DNA from: Tolypocladium sp. Sup5 PDA-1
Taxonomy: Eukaryota > Ascomycota > Sordariomycetes > Hypocreales > Ophiocordycipitaceae
DNA length: 64,000 nucleotides
NCBI GenBank assembly: GCA_000750105.3
Contig: JPHH03000024.1
Location: forward strand, 248,001 to 312,000
Reading direction: 5' to 3'
A program made the position numbers and the translations under genes. Of this stretch, positions 22,466 through 34,245 are shown piece by piece (positions within the stretch are counted from its first letter, which is position 1; each line of letters starts with the position of its first letter). The notes beneath the pieces were generated by a model that was given only the letters and a program-made list of their open reading frames with translations, did no database searches and had not been told where the DNA came from.

Positions 22466-23069
22466 ACGGAGTACCTGCTTGTCACTGAAGTAACCCTAAT
22501 GTACCATACTGTACTGTAGGTGTATTTCAAGAGGGATACTCTACACCATCCAGAATTCGGCGAAAAGAACCCTGGGGCAAGCCAGGTTTACGCGTTGCAT
22601 GTCTTTCAATCCCACAGGGTACGACGACTCGGAGCTCCAGCCCTACCGTGCCCCGGGGGGTCCGGGGGGAGGGGTTGGCCCCTCGTGACGACCACCGCAT
22701 TGCTAGAGGCACGAGAATTTTAGGTGAAAACTCAACATTTACGGTGCTAGTTCGACTGAGTGTTGGATTTTAAAGCCGCCTAGATCAGGGGCAGCGGCAG
22801 CGGCACCCTCATCCAGCACCGAGCCATTCAAAGCTATGTACCAAATCGAACGCATACTTGTCACCGAAACACTCTAACCTCCCCGGACAAGCTCTCGGGC
22901 GCAAACATGCCCCCCCCCCCCAAATTCTCATTCTTCATACCCTCCTCGCTCTTCTCGTTCCACCCAGCTCAACCGTGACTTAATGCATTGCCCTACAATT
23001 GCCATGAGATGGATCCTGGGCTACTCTTTGGGCGAAATCCAACTTTTCTTGGTCTAATAGGCCCACGAC
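22466..23069. other. No recognisable gene
   Basis: Contains a C homopolymer near 22911-22920 and no convincing frame. It probably includes the 3' flank of the minus-strand gene that ends at 23070. Confidence 0.5.
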
Positions 23070-26000
23070 TCAGTGGCTGTTCCGTAGGTGTCTCGCGAAC
23101 CAAATTGGCCTGGTCCATGCTCGGCCTGGGCAGAATGGGCAATGAAACTTCTGATCGGAATTCCTGAACATTTCGGGCTCGGGGCTGCTATTACCCGAAA
23201 TCCTAGTCAGTCGATTCATAAGTCTTTTGGGGATTTCCACGGGCCATCTCTTGCACAAATACTCCACTGCCTGGCTTGTCCGCTTTAGCTCCTGTCTTGC
23301 TGGATGGAGGCTGGTGACGGCGGCGGCATTTGCACCAGGAACAGGGCTGTTATACGGTTTCCATGTGGCACCAGCCGGCGTCGAGCCATGCTGATCTCGG
23401 TTCCCCATGGGAGGGGTATGTACTGTAGATGGTCGGGTGTCCCGACAACCAGTTTCGATGTCGTCATGTAGAAGTTGGATCGGTGGTAGGGGTATCCTGC
23501 TGACGGAATGCCCTTGCTGTGGTGTGTATGCGGGATACAGTGGTATTTCATGGCGGTCCAAGGCGCCGCCAGGTTCTGGGACGCAGCGTCGTGTTGCGTT
23601 TCCAGAACGCTCGGTCGTAGCAGAACAGAGCTGTGGTGAAGGCTGTGATACGATCTGGTCGTGGTCAATCAACCATGGTGTCCGGCTGGCTTGCTCGTGG
23701 CTGAATGGAGGAGATAGAGATGTCAGTGCGTGGGTGTTGCCCGATGCTGCTTCTCCTTCCCGTTCTGCCACTTCTTGGACAAGGCCTAAACCGGTCTTCG
23801 CCATACGAACTAATTGCGAAGTTTCACTGCCCGAGCTCTTTGACGTTTCGGCAATAGTTCTCTCTTCCGCACCTGGCGTAGGGCTGCCAACTTCCTGGGT
23901 CCTGGTGGGGTTCGACAGAGCCGCCCGTGTGCTCATGTCAGGAGAGGACCGCCTAGCGCCAGCCCCAATGTCGCGACGCGATCCTAGCCGGTCCAGCCCT
24001 GTCGGTTCATAGTTCCCGTGATCGGGATCAAGATTTTCGGGCCCGGTCGGCCGGGGTTGTTCACCAGATATAATCTCAGAAGGCTGTCGATATTCTAACC
24101 GTCTGGCTTCATCCTGTTGAGACGCCTCTGTTGAAGGACTCGGGGGGTGTGATTGCTGGCTCCCATGATGCTTGCCTGATGGTTTTTCAGCATCTGTTCC
24201 CATCTCTGTGATGGATTGTTGACGTACTCTGGACTGGTGTCGTTCCTCCCGCTGTGTCACCTAGATGTGGCCCTATACTTGCGGTGCTGGCGTTCTGAGA
24301 CTTGGTGGCAATTAAAGACAATGATCCCGACTCTTCATTGTTTGGAGCACTTGTGCCGAATTCTTGGTTCGACTGCAAGCTTGGTGTTGAACCCCGAGCG
24401 CTCTCAGCCGTCGGCTGAGGTTTGTTCTGCTCGGCATATGCGTTTGTCGCATCTGTCGCCTCTGTCTGCTTACCACCCGTGCCTGGTGTGCTGCTAGACC
24501 GACCGTTCTGGCCTCTTTGTAACTCTTCCACCAACTTCATCGGCACTCGGCGCGACATGTCGCTGTCGTGTCGACGCATATTATTCTCTGCCATTGGTTG
24601 CTGTATCACAGGATCTGGGGCTTGACCGGCGGTGTTTGGTATCTCCGTGTTGCCACATTGTGCGACTTCGACTTTGCTGGGCTCCACCTGTGCCATTTTC
24701 CAGTATCTTTGCTGCTGTTGGGGCCGGACCTGCGCTGACTGGCCCTGCTGCTGTCTCTCGATCTCGGGATGGCTGTTCTCTGTACCGCCATCCGAACTGC
24801 GCGCCTGTTCGCGCGGCCGACTGCTCAGCCCCACATCATGGGTGCTGTCAAGTTCAGAGCTTGGTTCGCAATGACGTTCCGAGTACTCCCTAACTCTGGC
24901 CGGGGGGTGGTGTACAGATGCTGAGGGACTAGTTGAGCGATGAAGTTGCTGGTTCGGGACATTATCACCTGTGCCTAGTCAGTAATCAGTTCAGGTTCCT
25001 CTCATCATCAATACTTGCATACCGTTCACAGGGCTCGCGCTCTGAGCGGTTAGTCCATTCCAGAACTTCGCCTTGGCGCGTGACTCTTCGCGCTCCTTGA
25101 GAAATTTCCGAGCCTGTCCGGCGTGGTCAATAAGCTTACGGACCTTGGTATCATTCAAGTTGAAGCTCCGGAGGTCTCGGGCAGCGACCCAGCCGACAGC
25201 GTTCTTCCCCGGAAACTCCAAGCCATCGAAGTACATGACTGGGTACTGCCGCTCGGCAACAAGGTGCCCTCCATCCTCGTATCCTTTTCGCCATCGAAAG
25301 GTCTTGTCGCTATAATTATAAACATAACATTCTGGAACAAAATTCGTGAGGCGAAGAGCTTCGATTGTGTATGGCACTCCGACATCGTGCAAATTTTCTG
25401 TTGGCAAGAGAAGCACCGCTGACCAGGCATTCGATTTCTCCCAGGAAGTAATGTACACTTCGCCTGAACTAAGCGCTTCGGTTTGGCATTCTTCTTGGTG
25501 CTCTTTGCCTTCGGTCACTTGATCGCTTTTGTGTGTCATTAGTGATCCACGAGTTGCTCGTCCCTTGCTCTGGCAAGCCAGGGCAGGGATACCACCGTTT
25601 TTGCTCGTAGATTGATCGACGGTCCTCTGTTTCTTCCGCTGCCGAGAGGTCAGTCCATTGGGCCTCTTCCGCTTGCGCTTAAATTTGTCAGTACCGGAGG
25701 TCTCCCTGGTTCAGGGTCAATTACTCACACCGTGAGCACAGCCGTTGGGGGTCATCTCCCCGGCTGAGCGTGTTGGTGTCGCCGTCTCAGAGAGATTTTG
25801 CGAGTCTCTGGCCGGGCTGGGCGAGAAGCTTTGTTGCGTATTGCTGCTCGATAGCCTTCGAAGAGATTCTCGGGCCGGCGGCGGTGGAGTCAGTGCTGCA
25901 ACGACTTCTTGGCAAAAGTCGGCCCAGACAGCCTCAATCCTATGCTTGTAGGCAGCTTCGGCGTCCTCGATCCCTGCTTCGTAGCTGACTTTGAGCCTCT

Positions 26001-26235
26001 CTAGGTCGCGACTGTAATCCACGATCTTCTCCTGCAATTTGTGTCGATCCACGGCGCTTTGGTTTGAGTGAAAAGTCTCCCAAGTCTCGTCGAGGCATGC
26101 ATTGACGTTTGCCAGTTTTTCCTCGTACGCACGACGCGGCGATTTGATGGCCCGAATTTCTTGCTCACATTGTGCAGTACGTCTCTGCACCTGCTGAAGC
26201 TGCCCGAATATGTGTGGATACTCGAGGTCTGCCAT
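23070..26235 (-). CDS. Coiled-coil / PWWP-like / C2H2 protein, 1003 aa
   Basis: Four exons: 26235-25729, 25677-25023, 24974-24261 and 24205-23070. Introns are 51, 48 and 55 nt and the phases agree (3012 nt). Residues 1-140 form a helical coiled-coil (LQQVQRRTAQCEQEIRAIKS) ending FCQEVVAALTPPPPARESLR. A basic stretch (RKRKRPNGL) follows. Residues about 240-340 are a PWWP-like module: GEVYITSWEKSNAWSAVLLL, VPECYVYN, RQYPVMYFDGLEFP, VGWVAARDLRSF. A long Gln/Ser/Thr-rich, probably disordered region precedes a final C2H2-type finger, CPFCPGRAWTRP to RHLRNSH (C-x2-C-x13-H-x4-H). The 35713-37164 gene is a paralogue. Domain order suggests a nuclear, chromatin-associated protein, but PWWP-like is my inference from the W-K...AVVLP...V-x-FF/YFD...WVAA..L pattern. 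No stops remain after splicing. Confidence 0.75.
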
Positions 26236-26599
26236 GGCTATGTGCCAAACCGGAGCGGCAACCCGCTTCGTTGACAAGGGAGTGAATGAGAATTATGGCG
26301 GAAGAAGCGTTTGCAATACAGTATGTGTTGTGCATCAAAGTGAAATGTATGGGAGACCCTGTAGAACATTCGAGTGTTGTTTGTGGGCTCATGCACAGTA
26401 CCAAAGCAACCGCCGGCGCAGTTGTCAGATGTCCAAACTTGAACGGTGGTATTGCGCCAAAACCCGCAATATTATTTCGGCTACCTCCCCATGAACGAGG
26501 TGGGTTTGTTTGCGGAAGGCTGGTAGTGGACGGGAAAGCCGCCCCTTGGTCTCGAACGCCAAAACCGGCTGTTTTATGACAGGCCAAGGTCAGTTACCC

Positions 26600-26780
26600 C
26601 CACTAAGAACAGCCCGTTCTGGCTTCTCTCCACATTTGCACAGTGTTCCAGTACAGACAGCCGGTTTTAGTTTGTTGCCATTTCACGTCTCTGCCAAAGC
26701 CAGTTCTAGCTCGTTGCCAACTACCATCCATACAAACAGCCGCTTCTGGCTTATTGCCCAGCAGTCCACGCTGTACGAGC
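26600..26780. repeat. Diverged tandem motif (CAGCCGTTCTGGCTT-like)
   Basis: The motif CAGCC followed by GTTTTAG or GTTCTGGCTT and a TTGCC recurs about five times between 26605 and 26760. Related short motifs appear at 53240-53560. The rest of 26236-27051 holds nothing I recognise. Confidence 0.45.
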
Positions 26781-27051
26781 CACAGCGGCAGCCGAGAAAC
26801 AGAGTTCAATAACAGTAAAGTCTACACAGATTATAGCCAGCCGTACTTCTGCAATAGGTGGGTTTTCCCCTGTAACTTGCAAACCACAGGTAGTGCTGCC
26901 ACAAATAGACGCCAACGGGCCGGGACGACAGCGTTCGACAGTCACCGTAGGGATGAGAATACTGGGCGAGCTTCAAGGGTTGGATATCTTGTCACGGCTC
27001 AGACTGCCTACGCTTGCGCTCCACTAGCACCTGGTGTTTCACTGTGAGACA

Positions 27052-27512
27052 TTACTGTTGGCTGCTGGTCTCCGAGGCGATCTTCTTGCCGTACAGCAGC
27101 AGGCTGAGCATATAGCCCATGGGGCTGTAGCCGCCCTTACAAAGCCACGCGAGCCAGACCTTGTCGAAGCGCGGCTCGAGATCCGCCATACGGGGCCTCT
27201 CGTCGGTCGGGATGGCCCACTCGCCCAGCAGCACCCTAGCTAGGTAGATGAGGCCGGCCAGGACGTAGGTGAAGAGGTGCGCCGGCCGCAGCTGCCCGGA
27301 CTCCCCGTCGATGCCCAGGATGGCGACGAAGTGCCAGAGCGGGCTTTCGAAGGGGTCCCCGGACAGCCGCTGCATCCAGAAGCCGGCCGAGACCTGCAGC
27401 AGCTCCTCCCGTAGCGCCTCGTCGGGCCTACTGTCTGTTTGCTACCCTCCTTTTTAAACGCAAGCGCATGCCCTTGTTGCAATACGTGCTCCCTCATTCG
27501 TCCCCAGGCCAT
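27052..27512 (-). pseudogene. Telomere-linked-helicase-like fragment 2
   Basis: The minus frame 27375-27052 reads DPFESPLWHFVAILGIDGES, RPAHLFTYVLAGLIYLARVL and SPMGYMLSLLLYGKKIA. This is the block that in the helicase-like family follows the WKRFL region. A second frame (27512-27240) covers the upstream part, showing a frame break. The 39895 fragment carries the same block in plus orientation. No helicase domain is nearby. Confidence 0.55.
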
Positions 27513-27819
27513 CTCGGTCAGTCCAAGGACCCCGCATGTCCTTTTTCACTTAAACACCATGCCTAGTTCATTTACGGCGGCGGCGGCGGCGCCGTCGCCG
27601 CTACCACCTCGCCCTAGCGTCCCGGGAACACGGGAGTAATCTCCACTATACTGCCGGGCTGCCTGACAGTGACTGAAACCCAGGAAACGAGAAATGCGTA
27701 AATAGGAAGGTTAACGAAGGACCTAACGCGAATACCTTATAGCCTATATAATAAATAAGTCCCTTCATTCAGAATATCTCTTGTCCGTGCCTCTGATTTT
27801 TCAATATCCAATCCTTCTA

Positions 27820-28580
27820 GGTATGCTCTCCCGGCCGCCCTCTATCCATATCTATGTCTGTGTACCCTTCGGCCTGGCTCACGGCAGCCGCCCGCAACAG
27901 CGGCTGCCTATTTACCCGACGACTCCGCCTCCTAAGAGCCCTTGCGCAGCATAGGGAATGCCCAACCGAAGAGTCATCGCAAATGCACGAACGCCAATGA
28001 TGTCTTGCTCGCACAGGAGGCTGCTGAGGACCAACGCCTATACGCAACAGCGGAGCGGATATGGCGGGATAGCCAAGAACACTCATACCCCGAAAACAAC
28101 GAGACAACACAGTGGCTTCGGCATAAAAGGTGGCCTGAGATATTCCGGGACCGGCCCCTCGATATTATTACGGCGTTCACGAGGCAGCCTATATTGGGCC
28201 TAACAGAACCAATGAGGACTATCTAGTTGAGGTCTGGCGCGGGGTGCCTCCTTAGAGCCCCGCTGCGGTGGAGGCTTGGCTGTGCGTATTGGCGCGAGCC
28301 GTCGATGACGTATTCGACCGAGCCGAGGCTACTCTTGCATGCAGGTCGTATCGGTGACGGGTCTGGCTATCAAGCTACTGGAAGGGAACATCCTATGGCC
28401 GCCCGATGCGTGTCCTGCCCCAACAGACTAAATCGAGATGGAAGCATTTCATCTGCTACCTCTTTCGGGACTCCGAAACGTGGCACTTTTCAAGGCCCGC
28501 TTGTTTTCGTTCGCAAGCATCATGAGCTGGGCCCGTTTCGTAAACGCGCCACACATGTAGAGACAAGTGGAACCTCGTCA
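27820..28580 (+). pseudogene. Telomere-linked-helicase-like fragment 3
   Basis: Read through several stops in one frame: IPRKQRDNTVASA, DIPGPAPRYYYGVHEAAYIG, TNEDYLVEVWRGVP, AVDDVFDRAEATLACRSYR and RWKHFICYLFRDSE. The last corresponds to WKRFLTFVLRAF in the 11290-12950 fragment. At least six in-frame stops make this a pseudogene. The segment 28490-28590 is also repeated at 34150-34245 and 40230-40320. Confidence 0.6.
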
Positions 28581-28609
28581 AATAGGGGGCAACTTTTCGG
28601 ACGCTAGGG

Positions 28610-30304
28610 CAGGGCCAGAACCCCATCCAATGTTCTAGATAGGGGGTTAAATTTTCCGCGTGATGTCTGAAACCACAATATGCTCTTTTGAGTACTGTGC
28701 ATCAATGTGCATTGTAAAGTCTCCTCCCCTTTGGGCCGTGCTGGGCGAAATTATTGGCAAACCTACATCACGCTATGCGGTCCCGTTGCCGGCCACCGCC
28801 CCTCCGCAATCCCCGAAAGAGATTTGAAGAGGTTGCCCACTCCGCATTCCTTGCGAATATCACTGGAAATGCGCCGATCAGATTTTCCCTTTGAGTTACC
28901 TTAACGAGTTGTGGCGATTTGGATGCTGTTGCTACAAAGAAGAGGGTTATGTATATAAGTTTGACATTCGCTAAGACTAACACACGTCTGCCTGATGGCT
29001 CCGAGATGAATCACCGCCGCAAGGAGACGCAATTAAGTCAGATTCATCCCACAAAAAGACACAAAACTCAAGCGGCGTGCGAAAGAGCGAGATTCGGTTT
29101 AAGTGCCGAAATGCCGTTGCTGCTCATTTAAGTAATAAGAATAAATCTGTCTAAGTTCATGTGCTCATGGTTTATAGTGTAGCAAACAGGACTAGGCATC
29201 GAGCCCGCGAAGGTCTGGCTGATTACGACGTGGAAGGATTCGTACATTTGGAAATATTCGGTCTCCGACCTGTTCTCCAAGAATTTGAGTTACCATAGAG
29301 CCTCAGATTGTGCTTGTATTTATGAAAACATCGGCCAAACGTTTGAAGCGGTCCCCAAGCCCAGCATGGACTATGTCCAAACGATGCTAATGAAGCCCGG
29401 AATGCTGACGGCCTGGGGAACTCACCTTCCCTATCTGGCGTTCCTAGGCTCTATATGGGGACTGTCTAGGTATCGGACCAAGCGACCAACTTAGCAAGCT
29501 CTGCAATGGAGGATAATTGTGGCGGCGGCAATCTTGTTGATGATGCGAGAGACATCCAGCATCTGGAAGGCGAACTCGCAGCCTTGAACAAGCAATGTAC
29601 CTCACTTGCGCAACCGCTTCAGGCGGTTCTAGAGAAAACTCGTTACCAAGAAGTTAGCTTGGTGGAATGCATGTCCTTGATGAACCAGATTGCTTCACCT
29701 ATGGAGAACTTTAAGCGACATATGAGTAGATATTGCATGTATTAATATTTCGGGGCACATGGCGAGCACAGCACAGCAGTAGCTCCGAATTATATTCTGC
29801 TGGATTGCAACAAGACTGTTATTCTACGTCTTGTGGTCTCTAACATGATACACCGTGTCGGAGACATGTGTAAACTCGTTGGTTGAGCTGTGAACAAGAT
29901 AGTGATAGCTTTTATTGTCATGTCAAACTTTCACTTGTGCAGTTGCCGCGCTCAGTAACCCATCGCCAGTGTGCCGAAAGCCTCCTCCGCTTCACCGGTT
30001 TCCCTGTACTTCATGTTGGGATTGCACTTTCACCAAGGCCTGCTCTTGAGTTTCGTCCACTGTGCCTGCAGATTGACGCCTCGAACGATGAGACAATTGT
30101 GACTGTTATTGGCATAGAGGATTCGACACATACACCAAGGAGCACGGCCTGAGCCTGGTCTCAATACCAGGACTGGGGTTTAAGCTGAAAGACGAGTGAG
30201 AAAGTCGATACCCTATAGGTACTCTGGTGTCAAGCGACCGAGATACATTTCTCTTTGTTACGCTTCCCATTTATCTAATAACGGCTACTAAAGTATATTA
30301 GTAG
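28610..30304. other. No gene I can support; a few short frames
   Basis: Plus frames 29285-29494 (DYVQTMLMKPGMLTAWGTHL) and 29506-29745 (helical, LEGELAALNKQCTSLAQPLQ) could be exons of a degraded gene, and 29883-30152 is another. I recognise no domain. The helical segment resembles the N-terminal coiled regions common in fungal ankyrin/NACHT-type proteins, but this is only an impression. Confidence 0.3.
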
Positions 30305-31965
30305 TTATACCAGGAGCGCCTTCGCAACCTTTGCCGCCAATGGTTGAACTATCTGGTTGTATGGGGCTGCCAGCTCCCCCGAGAAAGTGTCTGCAAAGTT
30401 GAAGCGTGTCACCTCGTTGACAAAAAACTGGCCATTTGGTGATTCCTCCGTGACTCCGCAGTCGTACCTCGCCCCAATGTGCACAGTCTCAAAGAATCGG
30501 TCGTCGCCTCCTCGACGAATCTGAAAGTCGATGTCTAGGACAAACTTCAAGAGCTCGTCCTGCTTTCGCTCCATGGCGGTATCATCATCCGAATACCACC
30601 TGAAGTCGCTACGCTGGACTGGCCACACCGCCAATAGCTTCCCGGGTGATTCGGGATCCTCCTTTGTCCTGAAGGCGGCAAGTACTTTTCCATCACAGAC
30701 CATGACTCTGAATTCTCCGATGCTCTGAAAAGTCGAGACGAATTCCTGATGGAAGTACAAATACTCTGGCTGCTCGCTCGCACCTCGAGCGCATGGTGCG
30801 CCTGGTGCGCCGAGTCGCGTGAGCTTGGGTCGAAGTCGTGCATTGCAACTTATTGCATTGCTTGACATCAACAACTCGAACATGCTCGAGCACCCGCGCA
30901 GCTGTGGCTCCTCTTCAACACCATTAAGCCGCTCTCCAGGTCACGTAGTGTACTCTCGCCCATTCCGAAGCACGTCCTTGGCCGCTTAGTCCTCGACTTC
31001 TCAGCAATGTCATTGAGCATCCTGACGTCACCAATTTTGTTTCGGGACCAATTCACTTCCGATCTGCTTGGGTAGACCCGAAGGTTTACGCCCATGGCTT
31101 CGAGACGGTCCGTAGCGGCGTACACCCTGCTTGTTAGGCCGTTGGTGTCGCGGCCTGTGCTGCAGACAAAAATGAGCACCTTGTCGTGGCTGAATTTGGG
31201 GGCCATGTGTTTGAAGCTGGCTTCGTCTCGTTCCCAATTGCAGAAATCGACTTTTGCAGACGATCTATGGGCAGCGAAGAGCATCATTAAGACCGACTGG
31301 TGAATGAGCACCTTGTCACTCTCATCATCCTCGTACTCGATGAAGGAAGGTCCCAGTTTCTTTTGTAACTCCTCCACAATATCTTTGGAAACAGAGTGAA
31401 ATAGCTCAGTGTCGCTGAAAATCTTCAGGTCCGTGCGGCTGACACTGACGTGGATGTATGGGACATCGCGGATGCTTGGAACCGCTGGGATGCCAACCCA
31501 CAAGACGTGTCGCGCCAGATTTGAGGAATCGCGACTCCCCAGACCATTGCGCTTGCCTGCATCAGATGCAGCCGTCTCCGAGTCGACTGCCTTGGTCTTC
31601 GCCCGGCGAGCCTTCCGCAGCGGTGGAAGAGTTTTGCGGGTGACCTCGTAGCTTCCTTTTGGATCGCTTGAATTGAGGATGTTGCTGGCTTTTTGGCAAT
31701 CCTTCGGCGCCCATGGAGGATTTGATTTACCATTCCTCACTTTCCGGCCGCAACGTGCTTGTTCCAGGGCGGAAATTATAGCGTCCGGATCACTGTGGTC
31801 GTTTTCTTCAACAAACCTAAGCAAGCCTTGGAAGAATTCCTTGCTCACTCCGGGGAAGCGAGCATTCACTTCATCTTCATTCATAGCGAGCATTTCTGCT
31901 ATCCGCAGCGTGCGCCTCTTTCCCCTGCCTCCCCTGTAGCTAGACGGAGCGGTTTCCTCGTGCAT
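30305..31965 (-). pseudogene. Uncharacterised (possibly ATP-grasp-like) fungal gene with frameshift
   Basis: N-terminal frame from ATG 31965: MHEETAPSSYRGGRGKRRTL, then RIAEMLAMNEDEVNARFPGV, FSDTELFHSVSKDIVEELQK, VLIFVCSTGRDTNGLTSRVY and GLMVLKRSHSC. C-terminal frame to 30305: YLYFHQEFVSTFQSIGEFRV, ETVHIGARYDCGV and FFVNEVTRFNFADTF. The order (S/T-H-S-C, then FHQEFV..GEFRV, then R-x-D-G/C-V and FVNEVTR) resembles fungal proteins with an ATP-grasp-like C-terminus, though I cannot name a substrate. Around 30860-30890 three frames are needed in succession, and I found no splice sites there. So I call it frameshifted; both halves are otherwise open. Confidence 0.5.
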
Positions 31966-32319
31966 CGGATTGAGTCGGGTCGGGCAGTGGCTTTGTGCCG
32001 AGGATGTTACCGAATGGTCGTATGTGATGTGGGAGTCGGGTTGGAAGAGGCGTAAATGCTGCAAAATCAACCGTGATAGGCTCCGGCGAACAACGGCGAG
32101 TCCAGAGCAACAGCTGGAGCGGCGGACCAGAGGCAAAAAGAAAGGAGGGTGGGAAGGCGGGAGGGCAATAAGAACAGTGGTGCAAATAGGTTCGGCGTTA
32201 TTATTGCATGTTACCATTTGGTGCACGAGCTAATTGGGACCGATTTTTTATTTAGACAGGCGCAGCGAGCTGATCACTACTGAGACCCGCTACAGCAAAC
32301 CCGCCCACAACAAACCCAC

Positions 32320-32450
32320 TCACACAAACCTACTCACAGCAAACCTACTCACAGCAAACCTACTCACAGCAAACCTACTCACAGCAAACCTACTCACAGC
32401 AAACCTACTCACAGCAAACCTACTCACGGCAAGCTCACCAACGGCAAACC
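32320..32450 (+). repeat. 15-bp minisatellite
   Basis: Unit AACCTACTCACAGCA repeated about seven times without change, with degenerate flanking units. It is translated in one frame as repeated TANLL, which is a by-product and not a gene. The rest of 31966-32850 shows no gene. Confidence 0.9.
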
Positions 32451-32858
32451 TAACGGCAAATCCGCCCACAACAGCCCCTTGTCCGCACAGACCTCGGCGT
32501 CCAGCTCCGCCATTTGTATTTATCCACTTAGGAGTCGGCCGACGTGAAAGATAGGAGACGGCGGGCACTTAGCAGATTCCTGAGTGTAAGTAAATTGCAA
32601 TGAGCCCCTTTTCTAATTTCACCTAGCAACTTCGCTCTCAGCGTGCAGCATTGATAACATTGAAGACTGGTGCAGGCGTCAGGCGATCTCTCACCACTAA
32701 CCAGTGACCCAATCGTACCTAACTCATCCAGATTATTCCCAGGGGCCGCGGTGGCATTCATTGCTGGCGCCACGGACAACAAGCCACTGAATACGTTGCC
32801 AGCAGTAGCGAGAGCAGGATAACGAAAGCAGCGTTCCGCTTCCGGTGTGGTCCTGGCA

Positions 32859-33948
32859 GGGCTCCGATCAACTACATCAACGTACACCAAGGCCCTTGGT
32901 TTAGTGTACGTGTACGTTAGTCAGCAGAGGCTCAGTTGAGTATATCAATCTGGGGCTTTCGTTGATTGATGTACACCAAGTGTATTTGCGTGTACGAGCG
33001 TACGACTTCCTGATTTGGCAATTATGGGGCAATCGTGGAGTCAATCGCGTATGTATTCCCACATCTTCTCTTCGTCCACTCGTCTTTGGCTTGTGTTGCC
33101 GTGGATTGTGGTGTCGGTGTTGTCGGGGGCTGTGTCGCCGGTGTTGATGCCGTTCGCGAAGCCCGAGCCTGCGTCGGCGTCATGTCCAAGTCGAACGGCA
33201 CACACTCGCTCTCAACAGAGGTGGAGATACGTATAGCATTCGAATCAGCCATTGTAGTTGCTCATGTTGACGTTGATGAATTCTGCGAGGAGCTATCGTG
33301 CCGCAGAGGCCGGAGAAGTCGCGGAAGAGCCCAGCACGTCTGGCAGAATGAATGCATTCCGCGCTGGACTTCGCCTTAAGGCGCGTTAGCACGTGTCAAA
33401 GGGCACGCTTTTGGACCCGGGTAGCTACACACAACGGAATGTAGCTTCTAACAGACGTCAGCACCACCGGGTACTTCTTGTCAAAATAGGAGCACACGGC
33501 TGCGAGGATACCCTATGCTAACATCTACTGACATGAGAAGAAGCTCGCACCGCTGTTGATGATGGCATCACGAACACCGGTACGGCAAACCCGAAATGCG
33601 CGAGGCTCCAGCGCCCGCTTATAACATTGTTTATGCACAATAATCTCCAGTGTGTAGAATAATACTACAGCAAGTCTATAGACCTAGAGCAAGTCGATTA
33701 GTCGTCTCGTAGATATCGTGTGGTGTGATATAGGGTATTAGATTGATCCATCATGGAGTTTCACACGGCGTCTCTGGTATGGGTGAGGCCCCACTTGACA
33801 TACACCACATACACTACATCAACGTACACCGGGCACTTGAATTGATTGATGTATGGCTAATCAGGAGCCCGGGTGTAATTGATGTACGGTGGACGTTGAT
33901 CAACCGAATTGATCAACGTGTATATTTGGTGTAGTTGATCGGAGCCCT
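32859..33948. mobile_element. 1.1-kb segment bounded by an 18-bp inverted repeat
   Basis: AGGGCTCCGATCAACTAC at 32859-32876 is the exact inverse of GTAGTTGATCGGAGCCCT at 33931-33948. Both arms continue inward with related ACATCAACGTACACCA and TGGTGTAGTTGATC-type sequence and several TTGATTGATGTA motifs. A short minus frame inside (33022-33252) has no transposase motif, so it could be a non-autonomous DNA transposon. Confidence 0.55.
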
Positions 33949-34149
33949 GGTCAGACATGAACTCGGTTGATGGGTACGCTGGTTCGGGAACGGTCCGAAT
34001 CGGATCATGAGGCAGAGGCACCATGGTCATGATCATACGCCCATTGTAGTATAGTAAATGTACCGCGTGGCATGACGACAAAGACGACGACAGGAAGCAG
34101 ACAGGTACTCAGTATCGCAATTCTTCAATTCGCTTCATTCTGATTGATG

Positions 34150-34245
34150 GGGCTTCACGGCCTGGAAAAAGGGGGTCCTTGTTTGATGAGGCTCATTTGC
34201 CATCTACAGGGGTAGCAATGGCCAGAAACGGGTCCCGTTTCCAAA
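34150..34245 (-). repeat. Repeat D (GGGCCCGTTTC family), copy at the EED fragment
   Basis: On the minus strand, CCGTTTCTGG, CCCCTGTAGATGGCAAA and CCTCATCAAAC match 40260-40325 (CCCGTTTCGTACC, CCCCTGTAGAGGCAAA, CCTCATCAAAC). A weaker match lies at 28530-28590. It forms the 3' end of the second EED copy's open frame. Confidence 0.7.

Noticed and set aside
32234..32554. 106-codon open frame rich in TANLL
   Set aside because: It is the translation of the 15-bp minisatellite; open only because the unit length is divisible by three.
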